Assembly: GCA_963693315.1 (NCBI GenBank)
Contig: OY856188.1
Location: 215,214,953 to 215,278,952, forward strand
Direction: 5' to 3'
DNA: 64,000 bases
DNA from: Diogma glabrata
Taxonomy: Eukaryota; Arthropoda; Insecta; Diptera; Cylindrotomidae
The translations under genes were made by a program, and so were the position numbers. Below the pieces are notes generated by a model. That model saw nothing but the letters and a program-made list of their open reading frames with translations, was not told the origin of the DNA and searched no databases. Numbering within the stretch: the stretch's first letter is position 1; each line of letters opens with the position of its first letter. Shown here in pieces: positions 14,183-26,600 of the stretch.

Positions 14183-14551
14183 TGTCGGCTCGACTAATGA
14201 TGGGAAGCACCCAGAAATACTCCAACCAGCACCTAAGTCCCAAATATATATTGACGATTGGAATCTTCGGAATATTTACAATATCTATCTTATTAAATGC
14301 GAAGTTAAATAAGAATAGATTGGATGGACTTGGTTTTAAGATAATTAAATGAACACAAACTTAAATTAACACAACTTATTTTATTTCTAAACCTTATAGT
14401 CGAACATCAAACAATATCTAAATTTTTTATCAATTCCAAAAAATAAAACAAATTCAAAATTGCCAATTTGAACAAACTTGATTTAAATTTTAGTTAAAAT
14501 ATTATCGAACAAACTCGATTGAAATATTATGCAAGTATTATCGCCACGACA
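14183..14551 (-). repeat. BEL element 5' LTR
   Basis: 369 bp, full length. Element transcription would start here on the minus strand. It carries AATAAA-like AT-rich text, but I could not fix promoter and poly(A) positions. It is directly followed on the plus strand by the duplicated ATAGC. Confidence 0.95.
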
Positions 14552-16389
14552 ATAGCGGTTTCTTGAATTTCTCAGAATTGGCAGGGACTACAAACATTTT
14601 GATGACGTAACAAATTGTAGCCTAACCGGCTACAAATTATAAGGTATTAAGAATGAAAATTAGATGAATAGAACGTGAGATATTGCGAAAACCACTAGCT
14701 TAAATTTAAGATAGCGGTTTCTTGAATTTCTCAGAATTGGCAGGGGCTACAAACATTTTGATGACGTAACAAATTGTAGCCTAACCGGCTACAAATTATA
14801 AGGTATTAAGAATTAAAATTGGTTAAATATAGCGTGAGAAATTGCGAAAACCGCTAGCTTAAATTTAAGATAGCGGTTTCTTGAATTTCTCAGAATTGGC
14901 AGGGGCTACAAAAATTTTGATGACGTAACAAATTGTAGCCTAACCGGCTACAAATTATAAGGTATTAAGAATTAAAATTGGATGAATAGAACGTGAGATA
15001 TTGCGAAAACCGCTAGCTTAAATTTAAGATAGCGGTTTCTTGAATTTCTCAGAATTGGCAGAGGCTACAAACATTTTGATGACGTAACAAATTGTAGCCT
15101 AACCGGCAACAAATTATAAGGTATTAAGAATTAAAATTGGATGAATAGAACGTGAGATATTGCGAAAACCGCTAGCTTAAATTTAAGATAGCGGTTTCTT
15201 GAATTTCTCAGAATTGGCAGAGGCTACAAACATTTTGATGAAGTAACAAATTGTAGCCTAACCGGCAACAAATTATAAGGTATTAAGAATTAAAATTGGA
15301 TGAATAGAACGTGAGATATTGCGAAAACCGCTAGCTTAAATTTAAGATAGCGGTTTCTTGAATTTCTCAGAATTGGCAGGGGCTACAAACATTTTGATGA
15401 CGTTACAAATTGTAGCCTAACCAGCTACAAATTATAAGGTATTAAGATTTAAAATTGGATGAATAGAACGTGAGATATTGCGAAAACCGCTAGCTTAAAT
15501 TTAAGATAGCGGTTTCTTGAATTTCTCAGAATTGGCAGGGGCTACAAACATTTTGATGACGTAACAAATTGTAACCTAACCGGCAACAAATTATAATGTA
15601 TTAAGAATTAAAATTGGATGAATAGAACGTGAGATATTGCGAAAACCGCTAGCTTAAATTTAAGATAGCGGTTTCTTGAATTTCTCAGAATTGGCAGGGG
15701 CTACAAACATTTTGATGACGTAACAAATTGTAACCTAACCGGCAACAAATTATAATGTATTAAGAATTAAAATTGGATGAATAGAACGTGAGATATTGCG
15801 AAAACCGCTAGCTTAAATTTAAGATAGCGGTTTCTTGAATTTCTCAGAATTGGCAGGGGCTACAAACATTTTGATGACGTAACAAATTGTAGCCTAACCG
15901 GCTACAAATTATAAGGTATTAAGAATTAAAATTGGATAAACAGAACGTGAGATATTGCGAAAACCACTAGCTTAAATTTAAGATAGCGGTTTCTTGAATT
16001 TCTCAGAATTGGCAGGGGCTACAAACATTTTGATGACGTAACAAATTGTAACTTAACCGGCTACAAATTATAAGGTATTAAGAATTAAGATTGGATGAAC
16101 AGAACGTGAGATATTGCGAAAACCGCTAGCTTAAATTTAAGATAGCGGTTTCTTGAATATCTCAGAATTGGCAGGGGCTACAAACATTTTGATGACGTAA
16201 CAAATTGTAGCCTAACCGGCAACAAATTATAAGGTATTAAGAATTAAAATTGGATGAATAGAACGTGAGATATTGCGAAAACCGCTAGCTTAAATTTAAG
16301 ATAGCGGTTTCTTGAATTTCTCAGAATTGGCAGGGGCTACAAATTTTTTAATGGCGTAACAAATTGGCTACAAATTGGCTACAAATGCC
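14552..16389 (+). repeat. 159-bp satellite array, homogeneous block
   Basis: The anchor GAATTG(GCAG) recurs at 14575, 14734, 14893, 15052, 15211, 15370, 15529, 15688, 15847, 16006, 16165 and 16324, exactly 159 bp each time. Copies differ by a few bases (for example GGCTAC/GGCAAC, AAGGTATT/AATGTATT). Each monomer has two dyads. One is a 32-bp near-perfect palindrome around CGCTAGCTTAAATTTAAG and TAGCGG. The other is a hairpin TTGTAGCC-TAACC-GGCTACAA. The array ends near 16389 in a truncated, altered unit. Confidence 0.97.
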
Positions 16390-16439
16390 TGACTAGGTCC
16401 TGGTTGTAGCCGCCATTTTTAGTCCGCTATCTTAATAGA

Positions 16440-17690
16440 GCTGTTTTTATGACGTAAGTGTAATTGAAAATGAAATTGAACATGGAAATTTTTTAATTTG
16501 TTATAGTTTTTGAAATTTGAAATTTTTTTGGAATTTTGAAAAAAATTTGTATTTTTGATTTTGTAATAATTTTTTGCAATAGTTTTAGAATTTTGGAAAA
16601 AGTTTTAATTTTTGATTTTGTAAGAACTTTTGGAATATTTTTGGAATTTTGAAAAATTTAAAATTTTTGATTTTATTATAATTTTTGGAATTTTGAAAAA
16701 AGTTTCAATTTTTGATTTTGTAATAATTTTTGGAATATTTTAAGAATGATGAAAAAAGTTTGATTTTATTATAATTTTTACAATATTTTTGGAATTTTGA
16801 AAGATATATGAATTTGTGATTTTGTAATATTTTCTCGAATCGCTAAATTGAAGGTTTTTGAATAGTTTGCTGAAAATGTAAATGAAAATGAAATTGAACA
16901 TGGACATTTTTGAATTTGTTATAGTTTTTGAATATATTTAGAATTTTGAAAAAGTTTCAATTTTTGATTTTGTAAGAATTTTTGGAATATATTTAGAATT
17001 TTGAAAAATTTTAAATTTTTGATTTTATTTTAATTTTTATAATTTTGGAAAAAGATTCAATTTTTGATATTGTTATAATTTTTGCAATATTTTTAGAGTT
17101 TTGGAAAAAGTTTGGATTTTTGAATTTTTAAGAATTTTTGGAATATTATTAGAATTTAGGAAAAGTTTAAATATTTGATTTTATTTTAATTTTTGGAATA
17201 TTTTTGGAATTTTGAAGAAAGTTTCAATTTTTGATTTTGTATAATTTTTGAGATATTTTCAGAATTTTTGAAAAAAGTTTTAATCTTTGATTTTGTAAGA
17301 ATTTTTGGAATATTTTTAACATTTTGAAAAAAGTTTGATTTTATTTAATTTTTACAATATTTTTGGAATTTTGAAAGAAATATGAATTTGTGATTTTGTA
17401 ATATTTTCTCGAAACGCTAAATGGAGAGGTTTTTGAGTAGTTTAATTTATGATCTGTTATAATTTTCCGGCATCGTATTGATGTTTCGTGGTAGTTTTGT
17501 AATAAATTTCTAAACAGAGATTAAAAAATATACTTGTACTTTAACAAAGAGCTATGTTTGATAAACATCGCTGCCCAAAACTAAAAACCATGTCCTCATA
17601 AAAGTTTTTTGCCGAAAGCTATATCAAAATCCTTAACCCAGACCGAAGTCTTGATATCTCAGAGCTGTGAGATTTCAACCCCTCCATATT
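16440..17690 (+). repeat. Repeat X, copy 1 (inverted partner at 48198-49750)
   Basis: It starts at GCTGTTTTTATGACGTAA and ends at GAGATTTCAACCCCTCCATA. Both end phrases are found in reverse complement at 49733-49750 and 48198-48220. The interior is a degenerate tandem of about 55-60 bp units built on TTTTTGATTTTGTAA and TTTTTGGAATATTTTTAG, followed by a less repetitive end (AAGCTATATCAAAATCCTTAACCC). No ORF. It may be a non-autonomous transposon, but no target duplication was identified. Confidence 0.8.
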
Positions 17691-18854
17691 TTACATAATT
17701 ATTTAGTATACATAATTATTCCTCTTTTTTGCTTAATTACTTTAAGTTTACATGCACTTATTTAGTGGAGGTTCATAATTAAACATATACATAGTTATAA
17801 AGATTTAAATTTAGAAAATTATTTAAATTATTTCTCAGAAAAAACTAATAGTTTTAATAAGAAGACAAAATTCTTAAATCTCAATTTTTTAAAACAAAAA
17901 AATTTATTCAAAACAAAAACGAAAACCAAGGCAATGTTTTTTAAAATTTCAAAAACATTTTAGTTCGAAGCATCACCATAGACCCTTAATTATGACCTCA
18001 CTAGCGTCTAAATAAGTCTTATCTGCAAAAAATAGCAATATCAACTTGACATCTTGTTGATTTCAGCGTCTCTCATATATATGTCTTTGTATAACTGACG
18101 CCATAAATTAATTGAACAAATCTGTTATTTAATCCAATAAAATTAATTTCACTCAACAATTATATTTTGTTCACAAAAAATAATTTATTTCATACTGATA
18201 TCTAAAACATCATTTTTTGGATTATTTATGGTACAAAAAGTTGAACTTAGAAATAGGTAGATTTTGGGACCAGACAACTTTGCGGACAAATAGAATCGGA
18301 TGTGTCAGATTAGTTTAAATAAATATAATTTAAGTAGAAACAGAATAATCCAAAAAAATTATCAAACCAACCAAACTATAAACATAAAACGAAACTACTT
18401 TATCAATGCAATTTCGAAACAGTTTTGTTTAATTTGTTTAAAACTACTATTAATAACATATTAAATTCACCAAAGAGTAAATAAACTTTCCACAACGTCA
18501 CACCTACAACACCACCACACATAATTTATAATCAAAAATTATCAAACAACTTTTACACCTCAAATATCTAACAATTTAGGAAAGCTTTTGAAATGTGTCA
18601 TCAATATGCATATATTTATTTCAACTAACCCACTTCCAATATATTCCAAATTTCCCAAGAAAATATTCCTTAATTTAAAACAATAATGAATATTCAAAAC
18701 AACAACAACAAACATTCAAAACAACGAAAAAAAAATAAAAACTCAAAAACAGAACATAAGAAAATTTATTTAATATTTCTATGGAATATTTTTGGGGAAT
18801 TTGTTGTAAATGTATGGCGTGATAGTACCATCATTAGATTAGTATAACGCTGAT
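17691..18854. other. AT-rich spacer, nothing recognised
   Basis: About 1.1 kb with no coding signal, tandem repeat or internal partner that I could find. It may be single-copy intergenic DNA. Confidence 0.6.
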
Positions 18855-19418
18855 ACCATTGAAACCTCTTGGCTTAGAAAGTTTAGTTTTAGTTTAACTA
18901 AAAGCTAGTATGAGTTTAAACAACATAAACACAAAAATGAGGAAGGCGTGGCTGTTTGCGTTTTTTTTTCGTTTTAACAGCCCCGGTGTCTTAACCTCTA
19001 GACTTGAACTACTTTTTTTTAAATTTTGGAAAGATTTATGTTTTAACGTGTGCAACAGTTTTCAAATGTAAGATTGGCCATTTTCAGCAAGATCAAGGAC
19101 AACGAAGTATACTAAAATTTTAAAATAGCTGATTTTTAAGGAACCTGGAATGTCATTTGGAAAAAAACGATAAAAATATGTTCAAATATTCAATATTTAT
19201 ATATTTTATTAAAATATTATGATTCAAACGGAAGTTATAACGCCTTAGACTATTCGACTTTTTTGGCTCTAGTCACTTAACCTGTACCCGGATATGGTCA
19301 GTTCGCGAACTTGTCCAAGACATTTTTTGCCGCAACGTATTCAGAAAAAATTTTGGTGTAGGTCAAGAAATGCGATCGTGAGAGTGCCGGTAAATTCCGT
19401 TATAGCTCATATCGTTAT
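18855..19418 (+). repeat. Dispersed repeat G, copy 2
   Basis: Direct partner of 1-593, starting near CATTGAAACCTCTTGGCTTA and ending at the same CGTTATATAT. Small indels separate the copies (for example a shorter stretch near 18890 and 19145). Here the TA tail is only a few units and is followed by poly-T. Confidence 0.75.
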
Positions 19419-19433
19419 ATATTTTTTTTTTTT

Positions 19434-19550
19434 TAATGTGTTGTGTAGTAGGAATTACAATATGTGTCACAATAACACATAAAAACCTTTTAAGACCAAG
19501 GTCCCACAACAACATACGTTCAAAGGTGTTGATGGACGTAAATCTTCCTT
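19434..19550 (+). repeat. Short dispersed repeat S, copy 1
   Basis: Core phrase AACACATAAAAACCTTTTAAG, then CCACAACAACATACGTTC and AAGGTGTTGATGGACG. Related copies: 30130-30225 (plus), 40800-40835 and 44030-44100 (minus), 46008-46085 (plus). All are about 40-100 bp, non-coding and diverged. The class is not known. Confidence 0.65.
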
Positions 19551-19554
19551 TTTT

Positions 19555-22500
19555 TTGTTTTTACTTCACCACAATTTTAAATTGTGTGAAGTAATGCAAT
19601 CTATCGTGAAAAAAAAAATCTTACATACCCCAAATTTTATTTTATCTTTTGTTTTGGACCATCCTCTATCTAAATAGCCAAAAAAAATTTTGGTGTACGT
19701 CTGTGTGTGCGTGGGTGGGTGGGTGGGTGGGTGAGTGGGTGGGTGGGTGGGTGGGTGGGTGAGTTTTCTGCATAGGATCTTGATGAAACTTTGGCAAATG
19801 ATACAGGTTCACTTGAAAATGGAAGATCTGGATTCATTTCAAATTTGGACAAAATGGCGGGGGGTCTCCCGAACACCTCTAAGTTTAAATCTTGAATAAC
19901 TTCTGATCCCGGGCTATGATCTTATTCAAACTTAGTATATAAGGTTTTAGTACTGTTTCCAATATTTCTGCATACCAACTTCCGGTTTGTCGCTTCCGGT
20001 TAAAAAGTTTTTTTTTCAGGTGTTTATCCCTACTGTAGCCTACAATTACCGATCGATTTTCATGAAACGTTGCGAAAAGCTTTTAAATAACATGAAAAAG
20101 ATTTTATCAGCTTTTGGAGCAAATTGGATAAAGGGTTGGGGGGTCCACCATACAACAGGTGGTTTTTTCCACAAAGTTTTTATGTTTGTTGGGAGCATAA
20201 AACATTCATTCGTGAATGAATTTTGATGACACTTTGGAAAAAGACGCAAACATGTATGACAAAGAACTGATTAGTTTTTGAGCGATAGTGAACAAAGTGG
20301 TGGGGGGTCCCTGGAGCACCTGTTTTTTTGAAAGCTCTATAACTTCTGTACCTGATAAGCGAATTGGATGAAACTTGGTACATGAGCATGTAGTACGGTT
20401 TACAATAGTTCTGCATTCCAACTTCCGGTTTTTCACTTCCGGTAAAAAAATTTTTTTTGTAATTTTTTGAAGTTTTTTCAGTGTCCTTATGCACACTACA
20501 GCCTACAATAATGAAGTGATTATGATGAAACTTATGGAATAGGGTTTCAGTTAGTGTGAAAAGATAATTATCATGTTTTGGGACACATTGATCAAAGTGG
20601 TGGGGGGTCTACCATACAAATGCTGACTTTTCACACTTTGTTTTTTAAGTTTGTTGGGAGCATACAGATTTCATTCATTAATTTATTTTAATGACACTTT
20701 AGAAAAAGATGGTGACTTAAGTAACAAAGAACTGATTAGTTTTTGGATAATATTGGAATAAGTGGTGGGGGTCCTCCCGAACACCTGTTTAATGTGTCAC
20801 ACTTTTTTCAATGTTTGTTGGGAGCACACAGCATTCGTTCGTGAACGAATTTTGATGACACTTTGGAAAACGATGCAAACATGTATGGCAAAGAACTGAT
20901 TAGTTTTTGAGCGATAGTGAACAAAGTGGTGGGGGGTCCCTGGAGCACCTGTTTTTTTGAAAGCTCTATAACTTCTGTACCTGATAAGCGAATTGAATGA
21001 AACTTGGTACATGAGTATGTAGTACGGTTTAAAATAGTTCTGCATCCCAAATTCCGGTTTTTCACTTCCGGTAAAAAAATTTTTTTTGTACATTTTTGAA
21101 GTTTTTTCAGTGTCTTTTTGCACACTACAGCCTACAATAATGAAGTGATTATGATGAAACTTATGGAATAGGGTTCCAATTAGTGTGAAAAGATAATGAT
21201 CATGTTTTAGGACACATTGATCAAAGTGGTGGGGGGTCTACCATACAAATGCTGACTTTTCACACTTTGTTTTTTAAGTTTGTTGGGAGCATACAAACTT
21301 CGTTCATTAATTTATTTTAATGACACTTTGGAAAAAGATGGAAACTTAAGTAACAAAGAACTGATTAGTTTTTGGATAATATTGCAATAAGTGGTGGGGG
21401 TCCTCCCGAACACCTGTTTAATGTGTAACACTTTTTTCAATGTTTGTTGGGAGCACACAGCATTCGTTCGTGAACGAATTTTGATGACACTTTGGGAAAA
21501 GATGCACACATGTATGACAAGGAACTGATTAGTTTTTGAGCGATAGTGAACAAAATGGTGTGGGGTCCCTGGAGCACCTGTTTTTTTGAAAGATCTATAG
21601 CTTCTGTACCTGATAAGCGAATTGGATGAAACTTAGTACATGAGTATGTAGTACGGTTTAAAATAGTTCTGCATCCCAACTTCCGGTTTTTCACTTCCGG
21701 TAAAAAAATTTTTTTTGTACATTTTTGAAGTTTTTTCAGTGTCTTTATGCACACTACAGCCTACAATAATGAAGTGATTATGATGAAACTTATGGAATAG
21801 GGTTCCAATTAGTGTAAGAAGATAATTATCATATTTTAGGACACATTGATTAAAGTGGTGGGGGGTCTACCATACAACTGCTGACTTTTCACACTTTGTT
21901 TTTAAAGTTTGTTGGGAGCATACAGACTTCATTCATTAATCAATTCTAATGACACTTTGGAAAAAGATGGAAACTTAAAAACTTAAATGACAAGGAACTG
22001 ATTAGCTTTTGGACAATATTGGGATAAGTGGTACAGGGTCTCCCGAACACCTGTTTACTGTGTCAGCATTTTTTCAATGTTTGTTGGGAGCACACAGCAT
22101 TCGTTCGTGAACCAATTTTGATGACACTTTGGAAAAAGATGCAAACATGTATGGCAAAGAACTGATTAGTTTTTGAGCGATAGTGAACAAAGTGGTGGAG
22201 GGTGTCCCACACACCTGTTTTTTTTAAAGCTCAATAACATCTGTACCTGATAATCGAATTGGATGAAACTTTGTACATAAGCATTTAGTATGATTTACAA
22301 AAATTCTGCATCCCAACTTCCGGTTTTTTACTTCCGGTAAAAAAATTTTTTTTTAATTGTTGACAGTTTTTTCAGTATCTTTATGCACACTACAGCCTAC
22401 AATAATGAAGTGATTATGATAAAACTTATGGAAAGGTTTCAATTAGTGTAAGAAGATAATTATCATCTTTTGGGACACATTGATCAAAGTGGCGGGGGAT

Positions 22501-23165
22501 CTACCATACAACTGCTGACTTTTCACACTTGGTTTTTAAAGTTTGTTGGGAGCATACAGATTTCATTCATTAATCAATTTTAACGGCACTTTGAAAAAAG
22601 ATAAAGACTTTATTGACAAAGAATTGAGTTTTTGGACAATATTGGGATAAGTGGTGGGGTCCTCCCGAACACCTGTTTATTGTTTCAATGTTTGTTGGAA
22701 GCATACAACATTCGTTCGTTAAGTAATTTTGATTACACTTTGCAAAAAGATGCAAATAGGTATGGCAAGGAACTGATTAGTTTTTTTTAGCGATAGTGAA
22801 CAAAGTGGTAGGGGTCCTCCAAGCACCTGTTATTTTGGAAGCTCAATAACTTCTGTACCTGATAATCGAGTTGGATGAAATTTGGTACATACACATTTAG
22901 TACGGTTTACAACAGTTCTGTATCCTAACTTCCGCTTTGTCACTTCCGATAAAAAATTTTTTACTTTTTCTCGTACAACAGAATTTATGTTTGTTGGGAT
23001 ACTACTGCCTGCTTTAATATTTTTATTATTAGAACTACGAAGTCCATAATATTGGTTAGCTTTTAATTAAAGTAATTTATGGATATTAGCTCATTATATA
23101 TCCAGAACACTACGTTTCCAGAGCTGTGGTGAAGTCAGCCTATGCATCAGCGTCGCAATATTTTT
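19555..23165 (+). repeat. Repeat H, copy 1, with 629-bp higher-order tandem units
   Basis: The left edge is marked by an imperfect hairpin (TTACTTCACCACAATTT / AAATTGTGTGAAGTAA). The right edge is GTGGTGAAGTCAGCCTATGC near 23120-23145. The anchor ACCATACAA recurs at 20611, 21240, 21869 and 22503. Each 629-bp unit is itself three related sub-units of about 210 bp, recognised by GATGACACTTTGGAAAAAGA, then ACTGATTAGTTTTTG, then GTGGTGGGGGGTC. Overlapping minus-strand ORFs of 65-108 aa repeat with the same period and are not supported as genes. The repeat interrupts a sequence that is continuous at 46008-46200, so it is probably an insertion. Confidence 0.85.
19711..19762 (+). repeat. (GGGT)n minisatellite, strong G-quadruplex candidate
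   Basis: Twelve or so GGG runs separated by single T or TGAG. The (GGGT)n pattern is known to form very stable parallel G-quadruplexes. It lies near the left end of repeat H. The second H copy at 27330 starts just to the right of the equivalent point and lacks it. Confidence 0.9.
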
Positions 23166-23364
23166 TTACATTTTTTGTTAAAGAATGGATAACTAAACAA
23201 AAAATCCTATCACTGACAAAATATGACATAGGCCAATATTTTATGATAGAATAGAGAAAATAAAAGTAAATTAAAAGTAATTAGCAAATTTTTACAAAAA
23301 TTTGCTGAAACAAAACAAAAATGTAGTTGCCAATAATCCAGCCGGTTGCATATTCCTGTGATAT

Positions 23365-23485
23365 ATTTTTCTTGTTTTTCCATCTCCGCTTATCATTCAT
23401 AGTCGTTTGGCACCAACATTTTTCCGAAATTCCGAGATGAAGCCCATTGCAATAGGTGGATTTTTATATGAAATCTACCTAAAAA
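23365..23485 (+). repeat. Repeat Y, copy 2
   Basis: Near-identical to 2330-2450, ending in the hairpin AGGTGGATTT / AAATCTACCT and CTAAAA. Repeat I begins immediately after it. Confidence 0.65.
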
Positions 23486-23672
23486 CCTACCACAAAAAAA
23501 ATAATAGTTTCTCCCTCCCTGCGACTGTATAAAGAGAAATAAAAAAAGTGACGTTTTGGATTTCATTATAGCCAAACATATAATTTTTGAAATTTTATGA
23601 ATTAAAAATTAATTTGCCCATATAGCAAAAAAACGTTTGCGAGCAAGTTTTCATAACATATTTTGAAAATAT

Positions 23673-26600
23673 TTTTTTTTTTTTTTAAAGGCGTTCATGC
23701 TCCATGTAGGAGCGTTGCCAGGTTAATCAGCTTTGAATATTCACCACGGTCATTCGCAACAGCGACATAATTACCATGGCAGCCGATTTTTTTAAGGTCG
23801 TTTATTACGTCAGTCTCCCATTGTAGTCGTGGTCTACCTCGCGGTCTACCACTCCCTGGGGTACTAACGTACATTTTTCTAATCATTCCAGACTGTGAAT
23901 CGGCTCGTAGAACATGCCCAAACCAAGCAATCCTATTAGAACGGATACAACCTATTATATCAGGACCCTCAAGAAGGTCTCTGATCTCAAAGTTATACCG
24001 GGTTCTATACTCCCCATCGTCTGTCTTAAGTGGACCAAATATGTAGCGTAGGATCTTACGCTCAAATACAGATAAATGCGATTCGTCATTTTGTGTAAGG
24101 GTCCACGTTTGTGACCCATACATCACAACCGGTCTAATCAATGTCTTGTATAACTTGAGCTTGGTGTTAGTTGATACATACGGTGATCCAAGGAGAGGTT
24201 TAATTGAGTAGAAAGTTCGATTACCTGCAGCGATTCGAGCTTTAATATCTGTAAGTATGCTGTTGTTTGAGTCAAGCATTGATCCCAAATATTTAAAAGA
24301 TTCAACTCCCTCAATTCGTCCATCGCCGCACATCAAATCTTTCTTCTCAGCCTCTCTTGAAACATTCATATGTTTGGTTTTATTGTAGTTAATTTGCAGA
24401 CCAATTTTCCTAGCACCACTCTCAAGCGACTTGAAAGTCTCACTCATAACAGCTTCACTTCGGCCGAGGATGACAACATCATCAGCGTAAGCAATCATCT
24501 GTACTGAGTTTATTGACAAGATATTGTTATTAGTCGGTAGTTTCTTTTGACGGCACACATATTCCAAGGCTAGATTAAAAAGTATAGGAGAGATAGCATC
24601 ACCTTGTCTTAAACCGGAGTCGACTTTAAAAAACTTTGATATTTCGTTCTCTACTCGTACACAGCATTGAGAGTTCTGTACTGTCATTTTGCATAGTGAT
24701 ACCAGTTTACCAGGAATTCCCATCGACACCAGAGCAGACCATAGAGTCTCTCGTTCGAGAGAGTCGTAGGCCTGCCTGAAATCAATGAAAAGTTGGTGCA
24801 CAGGTATGTTGAACTCTCGACACTTTTCCAAAATCATCCTTATCGAGAAAAGTGCATCGGTGGTACCTCGGCCCCGCCGGAAGCCACACTGATATTCTCC
24901 AAACAGTTGTTCAGCAAAAGGATTGATTTTGGATAGCAAAATGTAGGAAAAGATCTTATATGCTGTGCAGAGGAGAGCGATTCCTCTGTAGTTTGCACAT
25001 TGTAGGCGATTACCTTTTTTATGGATTGGTATCAGCATAGCTGTGTTCCAGTCCTGTGGCATGGTTTCAGTCCGCCAGATCATTTGAACAAGTTCAAACA
25101 ATCTTAAGAATAGAGTTTCGCCACCATGTACAATCATTTCGGATGTTATATCGTCGATACCAGGTGCTTTATTGCATTTTAGTTTTGACAGCGCCGCATC
25201 GAATTCCTCTTTGGTGGGTTCGTCTACATGTACCTTTGACGCACGAATAAGCTTTGCTCGTCGTCCGACTTGTTGCTGGTCACTTAAGTTGAGAAGATTC
25301 TCAAAATAAGCGGCCCAAGTCTCTAAAATATTTTTAAGGTCTACTTGTAGCTCCCCATCTTCATTTTGAATAGCAGTTGATCTAGTTTGAGGGCCCTTCT
25401 TTAAGGTTTTAACCTGTTGAAAGAAGTTACGCGATTGATGTTCCTTATTGAAGCTTTCAATCTCCTCACACTGTCTCTTCCACCATTCTCTCTTCGCTCG
25501 TCTACATAGCTTTGTAACGGCTTGTCTTGCCAGTTTATAGTTTTCCTTCGTGGACCTGGTGTTGCGTCCTTGTAGACACTTCAGATAGCAATCTCTTTTG
25601 TATTGAATAGCGTCAAGGCATGCTTGATCCATCCATGGCTTCTGGGAGTGGTTCTGTGGTCGTCCAAGTATTCCCTCAGCAGCGCTTAAAACAGCATCTT
25701 TGAGCAAATACCATGACTTATCGACGTCTCCATTAATGGTTTCTGATTTCTCCAATGTTTCGGCAATATGGATTTGATATCTCTCTTCTGTTTCAGCATT
25801 CTTTAATGATGAGATGTTAAAACGTTTCCGTTGATTGAATTTTGGAATGCCTGGATTTGGGAAGTGGAACCTTATCGTTGCACATACAAGGAAGTGATCA
25901 CTTCCGATGTATGCACCTCTAAAGGATCGCACATCCCGAACGCTCGAAAAGAAACCTGCTGTTACTAGAACGTGATCAATTTGATTTCGAGTGTTTCCAT
26001 TCGGTGAGACCCAAGTCTGTTTATGAATCGATCGATGCGGAAAGAACGTACTGGCAATTCTCAAATTATTTGATAATGCAAACTCAGTCATTCTCTCACC
26101 ATTATCATTCGAATTCAAATGCAGGCTGTTGGGACCTACCACATTTCCATAAGAGATATCTCTTCCAACCTGTCCATTAAAGTCACCAAGAACCATAATG
26201 AAGTCGCGTGTTGGTGTTTGTTTCATAACCTCTTCCAGTGCTATGTAGAAATTATCCTTCTCGTCGACGGCCTTAGCTTCAGTAGGTGCATGCACGGCAA
26301 TAAGAGAAATATTGTTATTTGTACCACGTACACGTAGGTAGCAGATCCTCTCACTGACCGGGATGAATTTCATCACGGCTTCTTGTATGCGTGCACCAAC
26401 AAGAAAGCCAGTACCAAATTCTCTTCGGGAAGGATGACCACTACAATATAGAGAGTGACTATCTAAATCTTGTTTTCCGATTATCGGCTGTCTAATTTCT
26501 TGTAGAGCAATAATATCCATCCTATACCTCTCAGCCTCTGTTTCCAGACTTATAAGAGCATCAGGAGCGCTCAGGCTGCGCACGTTCCACGTTCCGATTC

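Larger units (their letters stand above)
8002..14551 (-). mobile_element. BEL/Pao LTR retrotransposon, 6.55 kb, with target-site duplication
   Basis: Two LTRs (8002-8346 and 14183-14551) with TGT...ACA ends bracket a gag-pol region on the minus strand. The 5-bp duplication ATAGC is at 7997-8001 and 14552-14556. The LTRs differ by about six substitutions in 344 aligned bases plus one 24-bp deletion in the left copy, so insertion is fairly recent. Gag-pol is one continuous frame broken by three stop codons (12236, 9527, 8669) and no frameshift. Gag zinc knuckles, LDEGS protease, YVDD reverse transcriptase, RNase H and integrase can all be followed. The copy is not expected to be autonomous as read. 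Confidence 0.97.

Noticed and set aside
19670..19876. ORF with (THPP)n on the minus strand
   Set aside because: It is the reverse translation of the (GGGT)n minisatellite inside a repeat.
20180..21754. Recurrent 100-aa ORFs (IRYRSYRAFKKTGAPGTPHH type) in repeat H
   Set aside because: They recur only with the 629-bp unit, overlap each other in two frames and resemble no protein family.
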